A DNA stretch of 64,000 nucleotides from Bacteroides bouchesdurhonensis (GTDB taxonomy: Bacteria; Bacteroidota; Bacteroidia; Bacteroidales; Bacteroidaceae), in the NCBI RefSeq assembly GCF_900155865.1, contig NZ_LT707006.1:3512577-3576576 (forward strand), in the 5' to 3' direction. A program made the translations under genes and the position numbers. Shown piece by piece: positions 25,207 to 33,482 of this stretch (positions are counted from its first letter, which is position 1; each line of letters begins with the position of its first letter). Under the pieces are notes generated by a model. It searched no databases. It worked only from the letters and a program-made list of their open reading frames with translations, and was not told the DNA's origin.

Positions 25207-26409
25207 TTATTTTACAGGTTCGAAATATGTATCCGGGTGACTTGAGTCAAAACTTTCATTAGCCCACACCACTGTTACAAGGTCGTTTACATCACTAAGA
25301 TTGATGATATTATGAGTATAACCAGGCAACATGTGAACTACCTCAATTTTTTCACCCCCTACCTTAAATTCAATCACTTCATCAGTTCCCACTTTACGTT
25401 CCTGAATAAGAGCACTGCCGCTGACCACGATGAAGAATTCCCACTTGGAGTGATGCCAATGCTGCCCTTTGATAACACCTGGCTTAGAGATATTCACACT
25501 GAACTGACCACCGCTGATAGTGTGGATAAGTTCTATGAAACTGCCACGATCGTCAGTATTCATCTTGACAGGGAATACAACCTTCTCCTTTGGAAGATAA
25601 GATAAATAAGTGGAGTACAGTTTTTTTGCAAAACTACCAGTTGGTATCTCTGGAATCATCAAGGTCTTTGGCTGCTCGTGGAATTGATTAAGAAGGTCAA
25701 CTATTGCACCAAGAGTCACTTTGTGAGTCGTTGGTACAGCGCAATAACGACCACCTTCTGTAAGAACTGTATTCAAACCATCAAACTCACAACGATGTTC
25801 TTTACCATTAAGAGCAAGTATCATCTCTTGTATAAGATCATCAATATAAAGAAGTTCAAGTTCAACATTTGGGTCATTGACCTGAATCGGCAAATCGTTG
25901 GCCATATTGTTACAGAAGGTTGCAACTACACTGTTATAATTCGGTCTGCACCACTTACCGAAAAGATTTGGAAAGCGATAGACAAGGACTTTTGCTCCTG
26001 TCTCACGACTATAGTCAAAGAACAGCTCTTCACCTGCCAACTTAGACTTGCCATAATCACTCTGACCATATCGACCAATGAGCGTTGCTTGAATGCTAGA
26101 AGAGAACATTACAGGACAAGTATTACCATATTTCTTCAATGTATTGAGCAACGTAGATGCAAACCCGAAGTTGCCAGTCACAAACTCGCTCTGCTCCTTT
26201 GGACGGTTCACACCAGCGAAGTTGAAGACGAAGTCAGCCTTGGCACAATATTCATCAAGTAGTTCAGCAGAAGTGCCAATATCAAATTCCATCACTTCAC
26301 TGACTTCCAAGTCACCATAACAGTGTGTCTTTCCGTAGCATATATTATTTAGCTCTGCACACAGATTCTTTCCTACAAATCCTTTAGAGCCTGTAATCAA
26401 TATTTTCAT
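25207..26409 (-). CDS. Capsular polysaccharide reductase (FnlB/CapF-like)
   Basis: A 400-aa enzyme with an N-terminal NAD(P)-binding SDR domain (MKILITGSKGFVGKNL, YGKSKLAGEELFFDY) and a C-terminal cupin (about 270-400; GVIKGQHWHHSKWEFFIVVSG with metal-type His residues). This SDR-plus-cupin layout is that of CapF/WbjC, which epimerises and reduces the 4-keto-hexosamine made by CapE to UDP-6-deoxy-L-talNAc. Start and stop overlap with the upstream CapE-like gene (TAATG). Confidence 0.85.
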   Translation of the reverse strand: MKILITGSKGFVGKNLCAELNNICYGKTHCYGDLEVSEVMEFDIGTSAELLDEYCAKADFVFNFAGVNRPKEQSEFVTGNFGFASTLLNTLKKYGNTCPVMFSSSIQATLIGRYGQSDYGKSKLAGEELFFDYSRETGAKVLVYRFPNLFGKWCRPNYNSVVATFCNNMANDLPIQVNDPNVELELLYIDDLIQEMILALNGKEHRCEFDGLNTVLTEGGRYCAVPTTHKVTLGAIVDLLNQFHEQPKTLMIPEIPTGSFAKKLYSTYLSYLPKEKVVFPVKMNTDDRGSFIELIHTISGGQFSVNISKPGVIKGQHWHHSKWEFFIVVSGSALIQERKVGTDEVIEFKVGGEKIEVVHMLPGYTHNIINLSDVNDLVTVVWANESFDSSHPDTYFEPVK

Positions 26410-27500
26410 TATTCTGAACGAATTTCTTTAGCTTTTGCACGGTCTTGTAATCCGAGGTCTTCACGAATAAAGTTAAGCTTCTGCAGCACCTGTTTCATGC
26501 CTTCAACATCAAGACGTACTGTATTATGGCTGTGGTAATCCTCTATCTTGCTGACTCTCTCGCTTCCCTCGATGAAAAATTTATCATAGTTCAGATCGCG
26601 GTTATCACAAGGAATACGATAATAACCACCCATGTCAATAGCCTTAGCCATTTCCTCACGAGTAACAAGAGTTTCGTAAAGCTTCTCTCCATGACGGGTT
26701 CCGATAACCTTTACCTCTGTTTCGCCATATTTCGGATTAATCTGCGCATAGATTTCTTTGAGAGCCTGCGCAAGTGTATCGAGTGTAGCAGCAGGGGCTT
26801 TTTGGACGAAGAGATCGCCGTTCTTACCATGAGTAAATGCGTAAATCACTAAATCCACAGCATCGTCAAGAGTCATCATGAACCGAGTCATGTTTGGATC
26901 TGTAACAGTAATGGGTTTGCCGTCCATCATTTGCTCCACCCAAAGAGGAATCACAGAACCGCGACTTGCCATAACGTTACCGTAACGCGTACAACAGATG
27001 GTTGTTCCAGCATTTGCACCAAGAGCACGTCCTTGGGCAATTGCGACTTTCTCCATCATTGCTTTTGAGATACCCATTGCATTAATAGGATAAGCTGCTT
27101 TATCTGTTGAAAGAACTACCACATTCTTTACTCCATGAGCAATTGCAGAAAGAAGTACATTATTTGTTCCTTCAACATTAGTTCTAACGGCTTCCATTGG
27201 AAAGAATTCACAACTCGGGACCTGCTTCAAAGCAGCTGCTGAAAAAACATAATCCACACCATTCATTGCGAAGTCCACAGCTTCCCGCTGACGAATATTA
27301 CCGATGTAAAACTTCACTTTATTAGCCACCTCTGGACTCTGAGCCTGCAGGTGATGACGCATGTCATCCTGTTTCTTCTCATCACGAGATAAAATACGAA
27401 TTTCTTTAATATCACAGTTCAAGAAACGACGCAAAACAGCGTTTCCGAAACTACCTGTACCACCTGTAATCAAGAGGACTTTATCTTTGAATACACTCAT
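26409..27500 (-). CDS. UDP-GlcNAc 4,6-dehydratase/5-epimerase (FnlA/CapE-like)
   Basis: A 363-aa SDR enzyme. The NAD motif GGTGSFGNAVLRRF is at the N-terminus, then DxD-like STDKAAYPINAMGISKAMMEK, in which the usual SDR Tyr is replaced by Met as in CapE/FlaA1-type inverting dehydratases, keeping the Lys. The C-terminal part has GTRHGEKLYETLVTREE, typical of this family. It carries out the first step from UDP-GlcNAc to UDP-L-FucNAc. It lacks the membrane segments of long FlaA1 types, so it is soluble. Confidence 0.88.
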   Translation of the reverse strand: MSVFKDKVLLITGGTGSFGNAVLRRFLNCDIKEIRILSRDEKKQDDMRHHLQAQSPEVANKVKFYIGNIRQREAVDFAMNGVDYVFSAAALKQVPSCEFFPMEAVRTNVEGTNNVLLSAIAHGVKNVVVLSTDKAAYPINAMGISKAMMEKVAIAQGRALGANAGTTICCTRYGNVMASRGSVIPLWVEQMMDGKPITVTDPNMTRFMMTLDDAVDLVIYAFTHGKNGDLFVQKAPAATLDTLAQALKEIYAQINPKYGETEVKVIGTRHGEKLYETLVTREEMAKAIDMGGYYRIPCDNRDLNYDKFFIEGSERVSKIEDYHSHNTVRLDVEGMKQVLQKLNFIREDLGLQDRAKAKEIRSE

Positions 27501-27515
27501 ATTATTTGTCTTTTA

Positions 27516-28562
27516 TTAATTTAAATAGAACTCTCTATACCATTCTGCGAATTTTCTCAATCCTTCCCTGAGTGATGTGCTTGGTTTGAAACCAAAGTCT
27601 CTTTCTAACATTGTGGTATCAGCAAATGTCACAGGAACATCGCCTGGTTGCATTGATACCAGTTCTTTGTGAGCTTTAAAATCATAATTAGACGGGAGAA
27701 CTTTTGCACGGATAAGTTCCTCTTGAAGAATCTGAACGAAGTCTAGAAGATTCTCGGGTTGATTGTTTCCAATGTTATATACTTTATATGGTGGAATAGG
27801 CAATCCGTCTCCTCCGTCCTGACGTTCCGGAGCTTTTGCCATGACACGCATTACACCTTCTACGATATCGTCCACATAAGTAAAATCTCGCTTACAGTTA
27901 CCATAATTAAATATCCTTATAGTCTCACCCTTCAACAGTTTATTGGTAAATCCGAAGTAAGCCATATCAGGACGACCGGCAGGACCATAAACAGTAAAGA
28001 AACGAAGTCCAGTTGAAGGAATGTTGTAGAGTTTAGAATAGGCATGCGCCATTAATTCGTTACTCTTCTTTGTCGCAGCGTAAAGACTTACAGGGTTATC
28101 GACCTTATCATCAGTGGAATATGGTACTTTTTTATTGGATCCATATACGCTTGATGAACTAGCATATATCAAATGCTTCACTCCTTTTTTGCCATTATCA
28201 TATGTATGACGACATGCCTCAAGAATATTGTAGAAACCGACAAGGTTACTTTCAATGTAGGCATCAGGATTACTGATACTATAACGCACACCAGCCTGAG
28301 CCGCAAAATTGACTACAATTTCTGGCTTATATTCATCAAACACCTTATCAATAAGCGACTTGTCAGCAATGTTCCCTTTGACAAAAACAAATCGACTTCC
28401 ATATTTTGTCAGCTGGTCAAGACGCCACTGTTTGATGTTAACATCATAGTAGTCATTCATATTATCAATACCTATAATTATATTTTCGGACTGCTCAGCT
28501 AATATGCGTAAACAAAGGTTACTACCGATAAAACCAGCAGCTCCTGTTACTAATATATTCAT
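27516..28562 (-). CDS. NAD-dependent epimerase, probable UDP-glucuronate 4-epimerase
   Basis: A 348-aa extended SDR: NAD motif GAAGFIGSNL, catalytic Ser/Tyr/Lys as ASSSSVYG ... YAATKKSNE, and PAGRPDMAYFGFTNKLL, which marks the UDP-glucuronate/galacturonate epimerase subgroup. The neighbouring UDP-glucose dehydrogenase (2 bases upstream) would supply UDP-GlcA, which this enzyme converts to UDP-GalA for the capsule. Confidence 0.88.
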   Translation of the reverse strand: MNILVTGAAGFIGSNLCLRILAEQSENIIIGIDNMNDYYDVNIKQWRLDQLTKYGSRFVFVKGNIADKSLIDKVFDEYKPEIVVNFAAQAGVRYSISNPDAYIESNLVGFYNILEACRHTYDNGKKGVKHLIYASSSSVYGSNKKVPYSTDDKVDNPVSLYAATKKSNELMAHAYSKLYNIPSTGLRFFTVYGPAGRPDMAYFGFTNKLLKGETIRIFNYGNCKRDFTYVDDIVEGVMRVMAKAPERQDGGDGLPIPPYKVYNIGNNQPENLLDFVQILQEELIRAKVLPSNYDFKAHKELVSMQPGDVPVTFADTTMLERDFGFKPSTSLREGLRKFAEWYREFYLN

Positions 28563-28564
28563 AT

Positions 28565-29887
28565 TTAGTCTCTTTTAAAGATATCACGTGTATACACCTT
28601 CTCTCGTACATCATCAAGACACGAATCATAGCGATTTGCTACGATAGCCTGACTCTGTGATTTAAAATCTTTCAAGTCATTAACCACCCTCGATCCAAAG
28701 AAAGTACTGCCATCCTCGAGGGTGGGCTCATAAATAATGACTGATGCGCCTTTGGCTTTAATGCGCTTCATGACACCTTGAATTGACGATTGGCGGAAAT
28801 TGTCACTATTTGATTTCATTGTCAAACGATAAACGCCAACAACAACGTCCCTCTCTTTTGTTACATCGTAGGCATCTTCGGCATAACTGTAAGCCCCAGC
28901 AATCTGCAACACACGATCGGCAATAAAATCCTTACGGGTTCGGTTACTCTCAACAATGGCGGTCATCATGTTCTGTGGCACATCGGCATAGTTTGCCAGA
29001 AGCTGCTTTGTATCCTTGGGCAAGCAATAACCGCCATAACCGAATGAAGGATTATTGTAGTGACTGCCAATTCGTGGGTCAAGACCTACTCCCTCAATAA
29101 TAGCCTGTGAATCAAGTCCCTTCATCTCAGCATATGTATCTAACTCATTGAAGTATGATACACGAAGAGCGAGATAAGTATTTGCAAAAAGCTTTACTGC
29201 TTCAGCTTCTTTCAACCCCATGAAGAGGGTGGCAATATTCTGTTTGACCGCTCCTTTCTGAAGAAGTGCTGCGAATGTGCGTGCGTATTCTTCAGCCTCA
29301 GGGTTACCAATGGCATTGATTGCGGCATTCTCTTCCGTAAACTCCGATCCATCAATAATCTTAGGATAGCCTACAATGATGCGACTTGGATAGAGGTTGT
29401 CATACAGTGCTTGACTCTCACGCAAAAATTCCGGGGAGAAAAGAAGGTTAAACTTCTTGCCTTGGAGTTCCGGTTGGTTAAGAAATTGAGGTGCATATTT
29501 CACATAAAGTGAACGCGTATATCCTACCGGAATCGTAGACTTAATCACCATCACCGCATCAGGATTTACACTGAGTACAAGGTCAATCACGTCTTCAATG
29601 TGATGTGTATCAAAGAAATTCTTCTGCGGGTCGTAGTTGGTAGGTGCCGCAATGACGATAAAATCAGCGTTACGATAAGCGGCCTTACCATCAAGAGTAG
29701 CACGCAGATCCAAATCTTTCTCCGCAAGGTACTTCTCGATATATTCATCCTGAATAGGTGACTTTTTTTGGTTGATAAGATCCACCTTCTCAGGAATGAC
29801 ATCTACGGCAACAACCTCATTGTGTTGAGCCAAAAGTGTGGCTATTGACAACCCCACATAACCGGTGCCTGCTACTGCTATTTTCAT
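28565..29887 (-). CDS. ugd: UDP-glucose 6-dehydrogenase
   Basis: A 440-aa nucleotide-sugar dehydrogenase with an N-terminal NAD motif ([20 protein letters not shown]), central dimer helix, and the catalytic Cys in [15 protein letters not shown]. The C-terminal UDP-binding domain ends near YTRDIFKRD. It oxidises UDP-glucose twice to UDP-glucuronate. Its start codon lies inside the tail of the truncated wza frame, so a deletion joined the two genes. Confidence 0.92.
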   Translation of the reverse strand: MKIAVAGTGYVGLSIATLLAQHNEVVAVDVIPEKVDLINQKKSPIQDEYIEKYLAEKDLDLRATLDGKAAYRNADFIVIAAPTNYDPQKNFFDTHHIEDVIDLVLSVNPDAVMVIKSTIPVGYTRSLYVKYAPQFLNQPELQGKKFNLLFSPEFLRESQALYDNLYPSRIIVGYPKIIDGSEFTEENAAINAIGNPEAEEYARTFAALLQKGAVKQNIATLFMGLKEAEAVKLFANTYLALRVSYFNELDTYAEMKGLDSQAIIEGVGLDPRIGSHYNNPSFGYGGYCLPKDTKQLLANYADVPQNMMTAIVESNRTRKDFIADRVLQIAGAYSYAEDAYDVTKERDVVVGVYRLTMKSNSDNFRQSSIQGVMKRIKAKGASVIIYEPTLEDGSTFFGSRVVNDLKDFKSQSQAIVANRYDSCLDDVREKVYTRDIFKRD

Positions 29888-30128
29888 AATATTTTCTGTT
29901 TACATTGTTCTGTTTCTCGTATAATTCTTTCACACGAATGGCTTGTTCCTTGGTTACACCCTTACGGGCTAATTCTGCGGCCATCTGTTTCTGTTCCTTG
30001 CCTTGTTTGATACCTTCTTTGACGTACTCGAGGACTTGCTGGTCGCTCATGCTTTGAGCCATCAGAGAAGAACTACTACAGAGCAACAAAGAAAATAGAA
30101 ATAAGCGAAATAGTTTTTGTATTTTCAT
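29817..30128 (-). pseudogene. wza: Truncated polysaccharide export gene (wza-like N-terminus)
   Basis: This 103-codon frame begins with a signal peptide (MKIQKLFRLFLFSLLLCSSSSLMAQ) and the segment MSDQQVLEYVKEGIKQGKEQKQMAAELARKGVTKEQAIRVKELYEKQNN. That is the known N-terminus of the large SLBB-type polysaccharide export proteins following upxZ in Bacteroides capsule loci. After about residue 75 it runs into the ugd start region in another frame. All export and SLBB domains are missing, so it is a remnant. It begins 7 bases after the upxZ stop, the normal operon position. Confidence 0.75.
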
Positions 30129-30135
30129 TTATTAT

Positions 30136-30513
30136 TTAGAAATTTTCAATTGGTTCAAAAGATTCGGTCAATTCATGGTAGACGGTCAATAGCTGTTCTT
30201 TTAAAGAAGAAGCGGAAAGCGTTTGGAGGATATGCCGGGAACGGACAAGAGTATTATATTTTTTCGACTCTTCTTCCGGATTGGCATACATGGAAACACT
30301 GTATCCCAACAATAAAGCTAAACATAGAGAAGCATCCTGCTCCATTGTCGCACCCCGCAAGGAATACAATTCATCAAGCTGATTATGAATGCTTTGGTGC
30401 AGTTGAGAAAAATCATCGGAATATAAGTAACACACGTCACTCCCAGCAGGAAGCAACCGACGCACAGAACGTAACAGGTGATCTATTTTCTCCTGTAAAA
30501 CGACAGCATCCAT
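30136..30513 (-). CDS. upxZ: UpxZ family capsule transcription inhibitor
   Basis: The start is taken at 30513 (MDAVVLQEKIDHLLRS, 125 aa), which lies just after the upxY stop at 30518; a longer frame to 30618 would overlap upxY by 100 bases. The sequence (DDFSQLHQSIHNQLDELYSLRG, SLCLALLLGYSVSMYANPEE) fits UpxZ. Known: UpxZ proteins inhibit the UpxY antiterminators of other capsule loci, so only one capsule is made at a time. Confidence 0.85.
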   Translation of the reverse strand: MDAVVLQEKIDHLLRSVRRLLPAGSDVCYLYSDDFSQLHQSIHNQLDELYSLRGATMEQDASLCLALLLGYSVSMYANPEEESKKYNTLVRSRHILQTLSASSLKEQLLTVYHELTESFEPIENF

Positions 30514-30517
30514 CTTT

Positions 30518-31099
30518 TTAAACGGCACGGGCTTTGGCTGATTCCACATAACCGATAGGCATATCGACACAGGCACAGCCGAGCATATCCAAACGAACGG
30601 CAATTTTACTTTTGCCATCCATGGTGACTAGTTCACCGACAAGGCCCGCCAAAGGACCTTTGATCACACGGACTTCTTCACCGCGGGCCAAAGGAGTGCT
30701 GTTCATATGAACGGCTTCCTCTGAATAGTCGAGCATGAAACGGAAACGGGTCATCTGGTCGTCGGGAATGACCGTAGGAGTGCTTTCACCGCGCATCACC
30801 ATATAGCGGCTGACCGTAGAAAGAGTCAGAACTTCCATGCGTTCTTTGGGTGTGACATGGACAAAGACCATCATGGGAAGAAGAACCGCTTCCACTTTTT
30901 TACGACGGTCACTCCATTGATGGATTTCCTGTTGAACAGGTATAAAACTGTCAATCCCCATTTTGCCCAAACGCTCGGCTACTTTCTTCTCGTGGTGCAT
31001 ACGGACCAACGCTACGTACCAACGTTTAGGGTGTGCTACGCCTTCCCCTGTCCCATAAATAGGCCCAGCAATTACTGATTTTTTTTCTAATGAAATCAT
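30518..31099 (-). CDS. upxY: UpxY transcription antiterminator
   Basis: A 193-aa NusG/RfaH-like protein. The NGN domain starts with RWYVALVRMHHEKKVAERLGKMGIDSFIPVQQEIHQW; a C-terminal KOW-like domain follows (RGEEVRVIKGPLAGLVGELV). UpxY proteins allow RNA polymerase to read through the leader of their own capsule operon. It is the first gene of the locus. Its start codon is 7 bases from a 21-bp stem, and its expected promoter is in the invertible segment, which here faces away from it. Confidence 0.92.
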   Translation of the reverse strand: MISLEKKSVIAGPIYGTGEGVAHPKRWYVALVRMHHEKKVAERLGKMGIDSFIPVQQEIHQWSDRRKKVEAVLLPMMVFVHVTPKERMEVLTLSTVSRYMVMRGESTPTVIPDDQMTRFRFMLDYSEEAVHMNSTPLARGEEVRVIKGPLAGLVGELVTMDGKSKIAVRLDMLGCACVDMPIGYVESAKARAV

Positions 31100-31105
31100 A
31101 TTTTT

Positions 31106-31154
31106 TACCCCATATTCATCCGTTACTTCTTAGGTAACGGATGAATATGGGGTA
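31106..31154 (-). promoter_or_regulatory. Perfect 21-bp stem in front of upxY
   Basis: 31106-31126 and 31134-31154 are exact inverted repeats around the 7-base loop TTCTTAG. On the minus-strand RNA the stem ends 6 bases before the upxY ATG, so it would cover the ribosome-binding area. No U run follows it. The stem spans the left recombination site, so its outer half is lost when the segment inverts. Confidence 0.8.
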
Positions 31155-31358
31155 GCTATAAAAGAGTATTAATCTTTAGTGATCGAGGGTATTCTTTTGA
31201 AAACAAGGCATATAACTGCTGAACATGAAGACTAGACTATTTCATGTTCAGATATTTATTTGCCGTATATTGAGAAGAAAAAGATATTTTTATTTGCTGT
31301 CTATATATAATTTTGTCTATCTTTGCAACGAATTCACATCCGTTACCTAAGAAGTAAC
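31122..31358. repeat. Invertible promoter segment with 22-bp inverted repeats
   Basis: The 22 bases at 31122-31143 are the exact reverse complement of 31337-31358, enclosing 193 bp that carry a complete promoter. The arrangement next to upxY and a tyrosine recombinase gene is that of phase-variable capsule promoters in Bacteroides. The promoter in the segment points right, away from upxY, so this assembly shows the OFF state. Confidence 0.92.
31293..31325 (+). promoter_or_regulatory. upxY promoter: Capsule promoter, in OFF orientation
   Basis: TTTG (31293-31296), 21-bp spacer, TATCTTTG (31318-31325) match the Bacteroides consensus. Transcription would start near 31332 and run antisense into the recombinase gene. 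After inversion it would start about 25 bases upstream of the left repeat and read into upxY. Confidence 0.85.
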
Positions 31359-31398
31359 AGACACATATCTTCACTATTAATCAACAACTTACATAAAT

Positions 31399-32355
31399 TT
31401 ACTTAGTCACAAAATAATTTTTCACGTAAAACAAATTCTTTCTATTAACTTCTGTACGATCTCTTAATTCAAAGCCTTTCAAATAAATCTGTGTTGTTTT
31501 AATGGACGTATGCCCCAAAGACTCACTTATCATTTCAATCGGGACTCCCCTATATTTCGCTGTAGTAGCCCAAGAATGGCGGAGTGTATAGGAAGTAACG
31601 GGAGAACGCAGCTGTAATGTATGAGCTAAACTTTTCAAGCAATTATTAAAATTCCGAAGAGCCGACTGATACTCACGATATCCTCTTCGATCTTTCCGTT
31701 TTTTGTCACCGCGAAGTATTTCAAAAAGATAATCCGGACACCCTGGGCAAGGAGGCATACGATTACGAAGCCAGCCAATCATATCCTTGGCTGTATCCAA
31801 CACTTCCACACACATAGGAGTTTTGGTCTTAATACGATTGTAATGGAGAATATTCTGTTCCAATGCCGTTTTCTCAAGATGAGCAAAATCGGCAAAAGAC
31901 ATTCCACAAAACTGAAACATCAAACCAGCAATAGTCTGAGTACGACGTAAACGTTCTGAACCCGGATCTTTATAAAGCAATCGATGTAACTCAGAGACAG
32001 GCAAAGCCTTTTTCTGCCGGACATCAACCCCTGTATAAACATCATGAAACAAGCGGGGAACATAGGGAGCACTCCCCGACTCTACTCCCCGGTTATAAAT
32101 ACTACGGAGCATCCTCATGTAGGTAGAAATCGTATTAGGCTTCAACCCGCATTCATAAAGATATTGCCCGTAACAACGCAATTGTTCCCGGGTTATCTGA
32201 CTAAAAGACACCCAAGATGTATCACAAAACTTACTGAAAGAATATAGAGCATGCTTATAAACATGCGCAGTCGAAAAACGACCTTCTTCCTGTAAGCGAT
32301 CGATGTACTGCTGGGCACATCGGCTAAATCCATTTCTGTTCTTCATTTGCATCAC
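31399..32355 (-). CDS. Tyrosine recombinase, local capsule promoter invertase
   Basis: A 318-aa site-specific recombinase: SAM-like N-terminal core-binding domain (about 8-100) and catalytic domain with SYTLRHSWATTA (box II Arg; the first His is Tyr, common in this Bacteroides group), SLGHTSIKTTQIYLK (His and nucleophile Tyr). The box I region reads FCGMSFADFAHL, without an Arg in the TGLR position. It lies 40 bases from the right inverted repeat. Known capsule loci in B. thetaiotaomicron have such locally acting invertases. Minus-strand transcription through it would continue into the segment and upxY. Confidence 0.85.
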   Translation of the reverse strand: MMQMKNRNGFSRCAQQYIDRLQEEGRFSTAHVYKHALYSFSKFCDTSWVSFSQITREQLRCYGQYLYECGLKPNTISTYMRMLRSIYNRGVESGSAPYVPRLFHDVYTGVDVRQKKALPVSELHRLLYKDPGSERLRRTQTIAGLMFQFCGMSFADFAHLEKTALEQNILHYNRIKTKTPMCVEVLDTAKDMIGWLRNRMPPCPGCPDYLFEILRGDKKRKDRRGYREYQSALRNFNNCLKSLAHTLQLRSPVTSYTLRHSWATTAKYRGVPIEMISESLGHTSIKTTQIYLKGFELRDRTEVNRKNLFYVKNYFVTK

Positions 32356-32481
32356 TAGTTATTTTATATATATATACAATATTTGGCGAAAACAAAGAAG
32401 AATACTTTTTTACGTTCGACAAGCACTCGCTAAATAGAATTATTTTTAAATTTAATTAACTATATTAAAAATTAGTGAATT

Positions 32482-32895
32482 ATGGCAAGTAAAAAATCGT
32501 CTTCAAAAGGGACAAAAAGACAAACAAAAAAGAATGAAAAAATGGCTAAAAAACGCGTTCAGGAACAGTGTAAGAACGAAATCATCAGTAGAGAAGAACT
32601 GGAAAACAGAGGAGGATTGGTAGGAAGCAAAACTGAATATTTGAACCTGCATTTGAAAAAGTTTCTCGAAAAACATCTCTACTATCATCATCTCAAAACT
32701 TTGAGTGATTTAGCTCAATACATCTACAACGAAAAAAAACTGTATTATCCAAAACACAACGGATTTAAACTAATGGAATACAGCAGTATACTAACAGAAC
32801 TTTCTACCTTAAGTAAATCCGAACAAAAGTTATTGAAAGAACAAAAAGAAGAGAGCAAAATGAACGCCCAAAAGTACCCGAAAAGGAAACGTTAA
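32482..32895 (+). CDS. Lysine-rich hypothetical protein
   Basis: This 137-aa protein is very basic at both ends (MASKKSSSKGTKRQTKKNEK; MNAQKYPKRKR). The middle is helical (EYLNLHLKKFLEKHLYYHHLKTLSDLAQYIYNEKKLYYPKHNG). It has no known motif, signal peptide or membrane segment. The charge suggests nucleic-acid binding. It stands between the recombinase gene (divergent) and the repeat array. Confidence 0.55.
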   Translation: MASKKSSSKGTKRQTKKNEKMAKKRVQEQCKNEIISREELENRGGLVGSKTEYLNLHLKKFLEKHLYYHHLKTLSDLAQYIYNEKKLYYPKHNGFKLMEYSSILTELSTLSKSEQKLLKEQKEESKMNAQKYPKRKR

Positions 32896-32977
32896 AAAAT
32901 AATTGCGTAGATGAATTGGGAATCATACTTTTGTCGCCGTTTTCAACCGGCTGAAGATCAGAAATGATATCCCTAAA

Positions 32978-33057
32978 AATAGTGACACTATCGCATCTTG
33001 ATAGTGTCACTATAATAAAGAGATAGCTACACTATACCAATAAAATAGCGTCACTAT
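32978..33057. repeat. Iteron-like array: four 14-bp repeats, period 22 bp
   Basis: Copies begin at 32978, 33000, 33022 and 33044: AATAGTGACACTAT, GATAGTGTCACTAT, GATAGCTACACTAT, AATAGCGTCACTAT. The spacing is exactly 22 bases each time, with AT-rich 8-base spacers. The first two also form a perfect 14-bp inverted repeat around GCATCTT (32979-32992 with 33000-33013) because the unit is nearly palindromic. Placement 60 bases upstream of the SH3-fold gene suggests an operator or replication-type iterons. Confidence 0.8.
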
Positions 33058-33115
33058 CTTACAAGGATATTTTATCCAACAATTAACTCTAGTAAAGATT
33101 AACAAACAAGAAATT

Positions 33116-33460
33116 ATGAACAAGAAATTAGACAAAAGTACAATTAGTTTTTTTAAGTCAGTATGGAAAAGACGTATTATGGCTGAAAAAGGAATTTCAG
33201 AAAAGGAAGCAGAAAAAATTGTCAAAAAGAACATAGAAGCAGCAGAACGAATGCTTTACGGACATGCAATGATAGCATTCAATAAACAAGACGGAACATT
33301 CTGCATGGAGCAAGGCACCCTTATCGGATATGAAAAATTCTTTCATCGAGAGTTTATTCTTACGGCAAAACAGGAATCAATTATTTATTGGAGTGAAGAA
33401 CAACAGGCATGGAGAAGATTTATGATCGGCAACCTGCTGGATTGGAAACCTATTGTTTAA
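33116..33460 (+). CDS. SH3-fold (DUF2693-like) protein
   Basis: A 114-aa protein: a basic helical N-terminus (KSTISFFKSVWKRRIMAEKGISEKEAEKIVKKNIEAAERM) and then a small beta-barrel (AMIAFNKQDGTFCMEQGTLIGY ... IIYWSEEQQAWRRFMIGNLLDWKPIV) of the DUF2693/SH3 type common in Bacteroides accessory regions. Family function unknown. It lies directly after the repeat array and 22 bases before the DUF4373 gene, so the two are likely one operon. Confidence 0.6.
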   Translation: MNKKLDKSTISFFKSVWKRRIMAEKGISEKEAEKIVKKNIEAAERMLYGHAMIAFNKQDGTFCMEQGTLIGYEKFFHREFILTAKQESIIYWSEEQQAWRRFMIGNLLDWKPIV

Positions 33461-33482
33461 CTTTTAATAAAATAAATGAACT

